DNA from: Bryobacter sp.
GTDB lineage: Bacteria > Acidobacteriota > Terriglobia > Bryobacterales > Bryobacteraceae
DNA: 43,205 bases
Direction: 5' to 3'
Assembly: GCA_022843605.1 (NCBI GenBank)
Contig: JALHNI010000040.1
Location: 1 to 43,205, forward strand
Under the pieces are notes generated by a model that saw nothing but the letters and a program-made list of their open reading frames with translations, was not told the DNA's origin and made no database searches. Position 1 is the first letter of the stretch. Every line of letters begins with the position of its first letter. The position numbers and the translations under genes are program-made. This document shows positions 1 to 6,808 of this stretch, piece by piece.

Positions 1-665
1 GTCAACTCGGCCACGTAACTCATCGCCAGGCCTGGACCCGCCGAGGTCAACCGCAGCTTCCGGATATCGAACTCCAGTGGATCCTTGTTGGGGTCACGCG
101 GCAGCACCGAGAGCTTGGTTCCGTCGCAAATCACCGTGTCCAGAATTACCCAGATCTTGTTGCCGTCGACGTCGACCGCAGCGGGCTTAGGCAGGTCCCG
201 CGGATCGACATCCTTCAGCGCGCGCAAGTCTTTCACTGGCTTGTTCGGCGGAGCTTTCGGCCGCGGCGGTATCGTCACGGCCAAGCCTTCCACACGCACC
301 AGTTCGGCTCGATAGGGCTTGGTCAACAGCGAATTCAGCTCCACCTGAAATGTGAATCGCTTCAGCGCGATCAACGGCGGGCGGTCCCGTCGGCGCTGAT
401 GCCACAGCTTCACGTCCGTCCCCACCACATGTGCCTGCACGCCTTTGCCTGCCTGCAGCAATACCAGCAGCGGGGACTTCATCTCCATCGATACGTCCAG
501 GCTGCCGATCTGCACTTCGCTATGGAACTGCTTCTCCATGTACTCGATCGTTTGCGCCCGAATCAGCGGCGAGATCCGCCCGGCCAGCATCTTCGCGGCG
601 ATGAAGAGTCCCACGAAGACGACGGCCGCCGTAACCCCCAGTCCGATGAGTACCTTTTTTAGCAT
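1..665 (-). CDS. AsmA-like membrane-anchored protein, partial (C-terminus off the left edge)
   Basis: An open frame starts at ATG 665 on the minus strand and runs off the window; 221 residues are visible. It opens with MLKKVLIGLGVTAAVVFVGL, a Lys-rich start plus one membrane helix (about residues 4-24). The following region, with the motif SEVQIGSLDVSM, resembles the N-terminus of AsmA/DUF748-type proteins, in which a helix anchors a long periplasmic beta-rich domain linked to envelope lipid transport. Family assignment rests on this layout only and the diagnostic C-terminal part is outside the window. The next gene rightwards is divergent, 140 bp away. Confidence 0.6.
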   Translation of the reverse strand, partial: MLKKVLIGLGVTAAVVFVGLFIAAKMLAGRISPLIRAQTIEYMEKQFHSEVQIGSLDVSMEMKSPLLVLLQAGKGVQAHVVGTDVKLWHQRRRDRPPLIALKRFTFQVELNSLLTKPYRAELVRVEGLAVTIPPRPKAPPNKPVKDLRALKDVDPRDLPKPAAVDVDGNKIWVILDTVICDGTKLSVLPRDPNKDPLEFDIRKLRLTSAGPGLAMSYVAEL

Positions 666-805
666 GTCTGCCCTTTGCAGCACGTTAGTGCCCAACGCCG
701 GATCTGTTTAAAATCTCAGCGATCCTGCGCCTGCTCCCACTCCGAGCGGCAACTTTTGCGGCCCTCCCAATCAAATGTTTCCTGAGGCCGCGTATCATCG
801 CTTGC

Positions 806-1216
806 ATGCGTCCCGCGCGCCATCTTTCTACTGCGGATACTACAGCCTCCGTCGAGGCCTTCATGGCCGCGCTCGATCACCCATTCAATCGAGAGGTGGC
901 AGCGATTCGGGAAACAATCCTCAGCATCGATCCGGCCATCGCCGAGGGCATCAAATGGAACGCACCCAGCTTCCGCACCCACGAATACTTCGCTACGGTC
1001 AATCTGCGCGAGAAGAAGGGCATCGGCGTCATTCTGCACCTGGGAGCCAAGGTCCGGGACCTACCGCCGGACGGCGTGGTCGTTGACGATCCAGCGGAAC
1101 TGCTCAAGTGGCTGGGTAAGGACCGGGCCATGGTCGTCTTCCAGCATCTCCAGGACTTCGAAGCTAAACGGACCGCCTTCGCGGCGGTCATCCGCTCCTG
1201 GATCGCCTACGTCTGA
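806..1216 (+). CDS. DUF1801 domain protein
   Basis: The 136-residue product has the DUF1801 (PF08818, YdhG-like) pattern: a helical start, the segment GIKWNAPSFRTHEYFATVNL (about residues 48-67), then a beta-rich stretch with GVILHLGAKVRD and a helical end. Members are small cytosolic proteins of unknown biochemical role, with a fold likened to SCP2/frataxin-like proteins. No Shine-Dalgarno sequence is obvious at ATG 806; a later ATG at residue 20 (863) would remove only a non-conserved leader. The 3' end overlaps the convergent nitrilase gene by 10 bp, so no separate terminator fits between them. Confidence 0.75.
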   Translation: MRPARHLSTADTTASVEAFMAALDHPFNREVAAIRETILSIDPAIAEGIKWNAPSFRTHEYFATVNLREKKGIGVILHLGAKVRDLPPDGVVVDDPAELLKWLGKDRAMVVFQHLQDFEAKRTAFAAVIRSWIAYV

Positions 1217-1962
1217 TCCATCGGGATCACCGTACCCTGCCAAACGCCTCCGCGTTTCCTGCCCAACACCAGCGCCTCTTCGTTGCCTATACTCGCCGCC
1301 ACTAGCTCTCCATTCTCGCTCCAGATGGCGCTTTTGCCAGCTGAAACGCCCTCTCCCGTGAAGCCGCTATAGTTCGCCAGCAGGACAGCCAGTCCATGTT
1401 GCCGGGCATAGCCCTCCAGCAACGCCGTCTTGCGCGCATAGCAGCTTTCGGTGATCATCGCGCCCACTGCGTAGAGCTTGGCTCCGCGTTTCGCCGCCTT
1501 GGCGGCGTGCGAGGGAAACGTCGCATCGGCGCAGATCGCCAATGCGACCTGGACCGCTTCCACCTTCATGTCCATTCCGCCTGGCCCCGGCTCAAACACA
1601 CCCAACTCGCTCTCGTGCACATGCACCTTGCAATAGGTCGATACCGTTCCCCCGGGATTCAGGACCAGCGCCGCAATGTGCAGTTCATTCTCGTTCTGCA
1701 GCAGCGGCGCCCCCACCACGATCGTCATCCCGGTGCTCGCAGTCAGGTCGCGCAACGGATCAAGCCGCACGTCGTCCGCCTGCATCGCATTCGACAGGGC
1801 CAGTGCCAGTTCGTAGCTGATCAGCGACAACTCGGGGAAGACCAACAACTGCACACCCTGTCCAGCCGCGGCGCGTGCAAACCGGAGGTGGTGCGCGAGA
1901 TTCGCGCGGATATCGCCCGGCACCGACTTCGATTGGGCGGCGGCAATCGTCAGCGAAGCCAT
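1207..1962 (-). CDS. Carbon-nitrogen hydrolase (nitrilase superfamily)
   Basis: The 251-residue protein carries the complete nitrilase-superfamily triad: Glu44 in FPELSL, Lys112 in CKVHVHES and Cys144 in ICADATFP. The family hydrolyses C-N bonds of amides or nitriles through a Cys thioester in the cytosol; the substrate cannot be told from sequence. I chose ATG 1962 because the product then begins MASLTIAAAQ, the usual first beta strand; an open extension to 2064 is Arg/Ser-rich and unlike the family. The length is at the short end of the family (about 250-300). It converges on the DUF1801 gene with a 10-bp overlap. Confidence 0.85.
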   Translation of the reverse strand: MASLTIAAAQSKSVPGDIRANLAHHLRFARAAAGQGVQLLVFPELSLISYELALALSNAMQADDVRLDPLRDLTASTGMTIVVGAPLLQNENELHIAALVLNPGGTVSTYCKVHVHESELGVFEPGPGGMDMKVEAVQVALAICADATFPSHAAKAAKRGAKLYAVGAMITESCYARKTALLEGYARQHGLAVLLANYSGFTGEGVSAGKSAIWSENGELVAASIGNEEALVLGRKRGGVWQGTVIPMDQT

Positions 1963-2133
1963 CCCCGTGTTTATACCATCGCTACGGCTACTTGTGAGTG
2001 GGGCCGAATTGACGTAACGAACGTTATCGGAAGTCCGTGACCGCGAAACGCGCCGCGCAGTCACAGCCCCCGCCGTTCCCTCCCATGAAAGCGTGTGTCA
2101 TAATTGCGGCAAATCTCAGTTCCAGGAGCGGTA

Positions 2134-3402
2134 ATGATGATCATGCGTCTCGCCCCGATGTTTCTTACGGGTCTGCTAATGGCCCAACAACCGACTCCCA
2201 CCCCAACGACCGGCGGCGGTGGCAATGCCGGTGCCGGCGGCAACGCTGGCGGCGTCGCCTCGCCGAACCCCGGCAGTACCACCACGCCGTTCCCGGGTCG
2301 CACCACTCCAGGGCAGAATCCTAACGAACGCATGCAGTTCCCTGAGATGGGTCCGCGCCCGATCTTCATCTCCGGCAAGGTCATGATGGATGACGGTACC
2401 GCTCCCACTGAACAAGTGGTGATCGAGCGCATCTGCAATGGCTCGCCGCGCCCCGAAGGCTACACCGACTCCAAGGGAAACTTCAGCTTTGAGCTCGGAC
2501 GCAATCAAGCCACCATGGCCGATGCCAGCTACAGCAATGTCGATGACTCGTTCGGCGGGCTCAGCGGGCGGGGAACCAACAGCCGTTCCAATGGCCCCGG
2601 CAGCGGACCCCAAATCACGGAACGCGACCTGATGGGCTGCGAACTCCGCGCCGCGCTCGCTGGTTATCGCTCTGATGTCGTCAGCCTCTCCGGCCGGCGA
2701 ACCCTGGATAACCCGAACGTCGGCACCATCATTCTTCACCGCCGTGCAGGCGTCGAAGGCTACACCACCAGCGGCACCTCTCTGATGGCGCCCAAAGATG
2801 CTAGAAAATCCTACGAAAAAGCCGCCAAGCTCGCCAAAGGAAAGAAGTTGGCCGAAGCGCAGAAAGAGCTTGAGAATGCCGTCGCCCTCTATCCGAAATA
2901 CTCCGCTGCCTGGTACGAACTCGGCTTGCTGCACGAGCGCGAGAACCGCGTCCCTCAAGCGACTGAGGCCTACTCGAAGTCCATGGAAGCTGATGCAAAA
3001 TTCATCAAGCCCTACCTGCAGATGGCTGGTCTATACGCACGTGAGCAAAAGTGGAAAGAGGTCGCCGAGACCACGGAACGTGCCATTAAGTTGAACCCCT
3101 ACGACTTTCCCGGCGCCTACTTTTACCACTCTGTCGCCAAGATCAACCTCCAGGACTTTGAGGCCGCCGAGAGTGCTGCTCGTGAAGGCATCAAGATGGA
3201 CAGCCAGCACCGGATCCCCAAGCTCGCTCATGTGTTGGGTGTCGTTTTGGCCCAAAAGCAGGACTTCTCTGGCGCCGCCGAGAATATGAAACTCTACCTC
3301 AAGTTGGTCCCCAATGCTCAGGACGCCGACAATGTCCGGAAGCAGTTGGCGCAAGTGGAGGGCAATCTGGCTCAGGCCAGCGGACCCAAGACGGCGCAGT
3401 AG
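2134..3402 (+). CDS. Secreted protein with carboxypeptidase-regulatory-like region and TPR repeats
   Basis: AGGAG at 2124-2128 places the start at ATG 2134, giving 422 residues. A signal peptide (MMIMRLAPMFLTGLLMAQQ) is followed by a low-complexity Gly/Thr/Pro linker (about residues 20-70). A beta-rich segment of about 75-205 has a CNGSPRPEGYTDSKGNFSF pattern, like carboxypeptidase-regulatory/SpaA-type domains. At least four TPR-like helical hairpins follow (about 225-400), for example YSAAWYELGLLHERENRVPQ. Such exported TPR proteins are common in Acidobacteriota. The role is probably protein-protein interaction in the periplasm or at the outer membrane; no enzymatic motif is seen. It is monocistronic by spacing. 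Confidence 0.75.
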   Translation: MMIMRLAPMFLTGLLMAQQPTPTPTTGGGGNAGAGGNAGGVASPNPGSTTTPFPGRTTPGQNPNERMQFPEMGPRPIFISGKVMMDDGTAPTEQVVIERICNGSPRPEGYTDSKGNFSFELGRNQATMADASYSNVDDSFGGLSGRGTNSRSNGPGSGPQITERDLMGCELRAALAGYRSDVVSLSGRRTLDNPNVGTIILHRRAGVEGYTTSGTSLMAPKDARKSYEKAAKLAKGKKLAEAQKELENAVALYPKYSAAWYELGLLHERENRVPQATEAYSKSMEADAKFIKPYLQMAGLYAREQKWKEVAETTERAIKLNPYDFPGAYFYHSVAKINLQDFEAAESAAREGIKMDSQHRIPKLAHVLGVVLAQKQDFSGAAENMKLYLKLVPNAQDADNVRKQLAQVEGNLAQASGPKTAQ

Positions 3403-3494
3403 TCACAAAAGTTTTGGCGATTGGAATCAAGCGATTAGGTTCAAAGACTTAAACTGGCCTGTTAAGTTGAGATCGGGGCAGTCTTTCGGATTCT

Positions 3495-3504
3495 AAAGGA
3501 GGGG
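3495..3504 (+). promoter_or_regulatory. Very strong Shine-Dalgarno sequence before a 25-codon ORF
   Basis: The stretch AAAGGAGGGGATCATG (3495-3510) matches the full complement of a standard 16S 3' end (AAAGGAGGTGATC) with one mismatch, so pairing could extend over about 13 bases. It directly precedes ATG 3508. No other gene in the window has so long a match. Confidence 0.6.
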
Positions 3505-3507
3505 ATC

Positions 3508-3585
3508 ATGTGTACAACCTCTGTAAAACCAATATCTTGCCGGTTCGTTTCGTTGTTCCCTCTTGCTCTCCGGCACTGGTTTTGA
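3508..3585 (+). CDS. Putative 25-residue leader peptide or small protein
   Basis: ATG 3508 follows a near-perfect Shine-Dalgarno sequence and opens a 25-codon frame ending at TGA 3583-3585. The product begins MCTTSVKPISCRF and ends LFPLALRHWF: two Cys, four basic residues and a hydrophobic tail. The stop lies 16 bp before the ATG of the pseudouridine synthase gene, whose own ribosome binding site is weak, so translational coupling or a leader-peptide role is possible. I recognise no family. Coding status rests only on the ribosome binding site; codon use in so short a frame proves nothing. Confidence 0.4.
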   Translation: MCTTSVKPISCRFVSLFPLALRHWF

Positions 3586-3601
3586 GACCGTCTTTAGAGA
3601 C

Positions 3602-4453
3602 ATGAAAGCCAAGCCCACTCCGCCCAAGACGCTCGACCGCCTTATTTCCAAGATGGGGCTCGGCTCGCGCACCGAGGCTCGCTCGTGGGTTGGGGCCAGC
3701 CGCGTCAAGGTGAACGGCAAGGTCATCCAGAACCCCGATTTCTGGGTGAACCCCGAACGCGACAAAGTCGAACTCGACAACCGCCCGCTCGAAAAAAAGA
3801 AGTACCGCTACCTCCTCTTGAACAAGCCGGCCGGCTACCTCACTACCTATAAGGATCCCGAAGGCCGCCCCACGGTTTACGACTTGCTGAAAGGCGTCAC
3901 CGACTTCCTATCCACCGTCGGCCGCCTCGACCTGGACACCAGTGGGCTGCTCCTGCTCACCAACGACACCCAGTTCGGTGAGCGCCTCACCAACCCCGAC
4001 TACCACGTCCCCAAGACCTATCTGGTCAAGGCCGCCACGCTCCTCACCGACGATCAGCTCGACCGCCTGCGCGCCGGCGTCACGCTCGACGACGGGCCGA
4101 CTCGCCCCGCCGAAGTCGTCCGCGTTCGCGACGCCGCCACCAAAACCTTCATCGAGATCACCATCACCGAAGGCCGAAACCGGCAGGTGCGCCGGATGCT
4201 TGAGGCCATCGACAGCTTCGTCCTGAAGCTGGTGCGGGTCCGCATTGGAGGCCTCGAGATCGGCGGCTTGCCGCCCGGTAGTTGGCGCAACCTGACGCCC
4301 GCCGAGGTTCAGAATCTGGTCGCCGCCAGCCGCTCCACCAAGGGGCCCAAGCCACGCACGCACTCCACCTCGAAGGCCCTCGTGGCCGGGGCCACTCCGA
4401 TAGAGGAGGACGAGGATGCCGACGACCTTTCCGAAGAGGAGACTGACGAATAA
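3602..4453 (+). CDS. RsuA/RluB-family pseudouridine synthase
   Basis: The 283-residue product has an N-terminal S4 RNA-binding domain (about residues 10-60, with SRTEARSWVGASRVKVNGK) and a pseudouridine synthase domain containing GRLDLDTSGLLLLT, where Asp110 is the catalytic aspartate. The motif GRNRQVRRMLEA follows near residue 195. The family isomerises uridine in 16S or 23S rRNA; which site is modified cannot be decided here. A C-terminal tail of about 45 residues is acidic (EEDEDADDLSEEETDE). ATG 3602 is preferred over an upstream TTG because S4 homology begins just after it. The next gene starts one base after the stop. Confidence 0.9.
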   Translation: MKAKPTPPKTLDRLISKMGLGSRTEARSWVGASRVKVNGKVIQNPDFWVNPERDKVELDNRPLEKKKYRYLLLNKPAGYLTTYKDPEGRPTVYDLLKGVTDFLSTVGRLDLDTSGLLLLTNDTQFGERLTNPDYHVPKTYLVKAATLLTDDQLDRLRAGVTLDDGPTRPAEVVRVRDAATKTFIEITITEGRNRQVRRMLEAIDSFVLKLVRVRIGGLEIGGLPPGSWRNLTPAEVQNLVAASRSTKGPKPRTHSTSKALVAGATPIEEDEDADDLSEEETDE

Positions 4454-5716
4454 ATGCTGATCCGGATCGCCCTTGCCCTGGTTGCGGGCGCGGCCTTCGC
4501 GCAAACCACCAACACCACGTTCACCATCACCCCCGCCCTGGTTACCCAGTGCAGCAGCGCAGGGCAGGGAACGGTTCAACTCAGTTGGCGGACCGCCGAG
4601 TCCTCCGTCCAGGTCCGGATCGGTTCCTCCACCGGCCCCGCCATGACCGGTTTTCAAGCCGGCAACGGCGGAGCCACCAGCGGCGATTGGGTCTCCGACG
4701 GCATGGTCTTCGTCCTCGTCAACCCCAGCGGCCAGGAACTGGCCCGGGCGACTGCCAGCGTTCAATGCCGCCCAGCCAGCTCGAACCTTGCCGATCAGCT
4801 TGCCACGCAGTCCTACTTGCCGCTCGAAGTCGGTAACCGGTGGATCTACCGCTACAGCGATCGTTCTGTCACCGCCAATCACCTCGTCCGCACCGTAGAC
4901 CGTACCGTCGTCGAAGCCAGCGAAACCTGGTATGTGCTGCGCGACCAAATCGTCCCCGGTGCTCGCATCACCGAGAACCTCTATCGCACCGACGCGGACG
5001 GACGCATCTACTGGCGCCGCAACTCGCTCTCCCAGCTCTTCCTCGACCCCACCGCGAACCCCGATCCCAACGCCCTCGCCGTCATTCAGCAACGCAACGT
5101 TGCCGTGGATACTCCGTTCGGCCGCATTTCGCACGCTCTCACCTATGCGGCGACCGTTTCTCCCCTGATACTTCAGCGCGGCACCTATTCCCGCGGCGTC
5201 GGGCTGGTCTCCATGCAGGATTCGCAGCAGACCGGCTCCTCAGGGGGCCTACTCAACGGCATTGAACTCGTGGAAGCGGTGATCGCCGGCAAGGTCCGCT
5301 TCACCTCTCCCTCCAATGGCCTGGAACTGGCACCGGAATCCCAGTTGCTTGACCTGGTGGGTCGCAAGGTCCGCAATTGCGCCGTGCCCTGTTACAACGC
5401 TGCCTGCGGCTTGGCTGGCGGCAATCCGGACCCGCCCGGCACCTATAAGCCGTGCATCTTTACCCGGGTGAAGCTCGAACATCCACAAGCCGTTTCGGTG
5501 CTCATCGAAATGACGAACTCCGCGAACGAAGCGGTTTATTCCGCCACTCGGCCGCTCACGGCCTCGCCGAACGAGCACCTCTGGTTTGAGACCATCCCGC
5601 TTTACCGGACTGCCGGCGTTTTTCTTCCGCTGGGCGCTTACCAGTTGAAGGCGACCGTGAAGTCCGAGGCCGGGGAGACGCTGAACACCAGCACTGCGGC
5701 CCTCCGGATCGAGTAG
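4454..5716 (+). CDS. Secreted protein of unknown function
   Basis: The product has 420 residues with a signal peptide MLIRIALALVAGAAFAQ. Residues of about 20-105 look like an Ig/fibronectin-type beta sandwich (Ser/Thr-rich, SWRTAESSVQVRIGSS). The middle (about 110-270) holds LPLEVGNRWIYRYSD, a phrase frequent in exported proteins of this bacterial group. The C-terminal part (about 290-420) has four Cys in CAVPCYNAACGLAGG plus one in KPCIFTRVK. No catalytic motif is recognised. The ATG abuts the stop of the pseudouridine synthase gene, suggesting co-transcription, although the functions look unrelated. Confidence 0.65.
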   Translation: MLIRIALALVAGAAFAQTTNTTFTITPALVTQCSSAGQGTVQLSWRTAESSVQVRIGSSTGPAMTGFQAGNGGATSGDWVSDGMVFVLVNPSGQELARATASVQCRPASSNLADQLATQSYLPLEVGNRWIYRYSDRSVTANHLVRTVDRTVVEASETWYVLRDQIVPGARITENLYRTDADGRIYWRRNSLSQLFLDPTANPDPNALAVIQQRNVAVDTPFGRISHALTYAATVSPLILQRGTYSRGVGLVSMQDSQQTGSSGGLLNGIELVEAVIAGKVRFTSPSNGLELAPESQLLDLVGRKVRNCAVPCYNAACGLAGGNPDPPGTYKPCIFTRVKLEHPQAVSVLIEMTNSANEAVYSATRPLTASPNEHLWFETIPLYRTAGVFLPLGAYQLKATVKSEAGETLNTSTAALRIE

Positions 5717-5718
5717 TG

Positions 5719-6270
5719 ATGGCTTCGTTCTTGCAGGAGTCCTACGCCGTCCTGGAGCGTACGCCCGCCACGCTCACCGCTCTGTTGAGTGGCCTGCCCG
5801 CTGCATGGACTGACGCGACCGACGGTCCGGGAACCTGGAGCCCCTACGTGGTGATCGGTCATCTGATCCACGGTGAACGCGCCGACTGGATGCCTCGCCT
5901 CGAGATCATTCTGGAGCATGGCCCCAGCCCACCTTTTGCGCCCTTCGATCGCGACGCCCAGTTCCAAGAGAGCGCCGGCCGGACGATGGATGCGTTGCTC
6001 GGTGAGTTCACTGACCTGCGCAATGCAAACCTGGCCCGTCTTCGCGCCCTGAATCTGAAGCCCGGACAACTGGACTTGCAGGGGACCCACCCGGCATTCG
6101 GACTTGTCACCGTCCGCCAACTGCTGGCCACCTGGACCGCCCATGATTCTCGCGCATCTGGTGCAAATCAGCCGTACCATGGCCCGGCGCTACCGCCTCG
6201 AAGTCGGCCCATGGGCGGAGTATCTCTCCGTAATGCGCTAGTCGTCAGTCAGCCGGGTGCGATATCTTAG
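5719..6270 (+). CDS. DinB-like protein, frameshifted near the C-terminus
   Basis: The start (ATG 5719; GTG 5716 is also open) overlaps or abuts the stop of the preceding gene. The first 143 residues show a DinB/YfiT-type four-helix bundle with GTWSPYVVIGHLIHGERADW, carrying the first metal-site His. At 6145-6148 the sequence reads GATT; with one T removed, the frame continues HDLAHLVQISRTMARRYRLE and on to a stop at 6239-6241, exactly the usual DinB ending with the HDxxH metal motif. As written, the frame instead reads on to 6270 with an unrelated tail. The protein as assembled would lack its last metal ligand. Family enzymes are metal-dependent thiol transferases or have unknown roles. Confidence 0.75.
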   Translation: MASFLQESYAVLERTPATLTALLSGLPAAWTDATDGPGTWSPYVVIGHLIHGERADWMPRLEIILEHGPSPPFAPFDRDAQFQESAGRTMDALLGEFTDLRNANLARLRALNLKPGQLDLQGTHPAFGLVTVRQLLATWTAHDSRASGANQPYHGPALPPRSRPMGGVSLRNALVVSQPGAIS

Positions 6271-6275
6271 AGGGA

Positions 6276-6470
6276 GTGGCCCTCAAGAAAGTAACCGTCG
6301 AAGAACAGCCGAAAGTCCCGCTTCTCAAATGCACCATTTGCGGGGCATCCTGCACGCCTGCTAGCTACGTCCAGCCAGGGGCGGACGAACAGCTGTGCTG
6401 GGTCTGCAAACGCTTGAAAATTAGTGCCTGGCGCGATTCCGACGTTCAGCCGCAATCCCCGCAGGAGTAG
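6276..6470 (+). CDS. Small Cys-rich (zinc-ribbon-like) protein
   Basis: The 64-residue product starts at GTG 6276; no other in-frame start exists upstream before a stop. Two pairs of Cys, KCTICGASC and LCWVCK, about 20 residues apart suggest one zinc site of the rubredoxin/zinc-ribbon kind. The rest is charged and ends in a Gln/Ser/Pro tail. Purines AGAGGGA lie immediately before the GTG, closer than usual for a ribosome binding site. I recognise no named family. It follows the DinB-like gene closely and ends just before the convergent BON gene. Confidence 0.55.
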   Translation: MALKKVTVEEQPKVPLLKCTICGASCTPASYVQPGADEQLCWVCKRLKISAWRDSDVQPQSPQE

Positions 6471-6473
6471 CCC

Positions 6474-6755
6474 TTAGGCGACTCGCGGCTCGACCAGCAA
6501 CTGATTCACCACGCTCTTCACGCCTTTAATCTTCTTGGCGAGCTTCTCCGCGCGCTGCTTAAAGCTTTCCTTGTCGACCTTGCCCTTCAGGGTAACGACG
6601 CCGCTCTTTACCTCCACCTCGAACGCGCCGCCGCGCACATCGGGATCGCTGGCCAGTTTCAGCCGCACCTGATCGTAGATCGTATCGTCGGAAATGGGTG
6701 CCTTCTGGGCGAAGGCCACCGGGCCTATCAGAGCAAGGAAGGTTCGGCGTTGCAT
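6474..6755 (-). CDS. BON-domain periplasmic protein
   Basis: The 93-residue product begins with a signal peptide (MQRRTFLALIGPVAFAQ) followed by one BON domain (about residues 24-90): DDTIYDQVRLKLASDP, then the conserved VKSGVVTLKGKVD turn and a helix leading to VKSVVNQLLV. BON domains bind phospholipid membranes and occur in OsmY-type envelope-stress proteins. A single-domain form like this is common in environmental bacteria. It is convergent with the small Cys-rich gene (3-bp gap) and divergent from the sulfatase gene, whose GTG start is about 54 bp away. Confidence 0.85.
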   Translation of the reverse strand: MQRRTFLALIGPVAFAQKAPISDDTIYDQVRLKLASDPDVRGGAFEVEVKSGVVTLKGKVDKESFKQRAEKLAKKIKGVKSVVNQLLVEPRVA

Positions 6756-6808
6756 GTGATTCTCATTTTACTCTAGCGCCACTTCCGCGATTCGATACCA
6801 TAAGTACT

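Noticed and set aside
3495-3510. Fragment of a 16S rRNA gene end
   Set aside because: Only the anti-Shine-Dalgarno complement is present, in ribosome-binding-site position before an ATG; no other rRNA sequence flanks it.
3908-5134. 408-residue minus-strand frame opposite the pseudouridine synthase and secreted protein
   Set aside because: It spans the antisense of two well-supported plus-strand genes and is dominated by Gly, Val, Asp and Glu; this is a shadow of GC-rich codon use.
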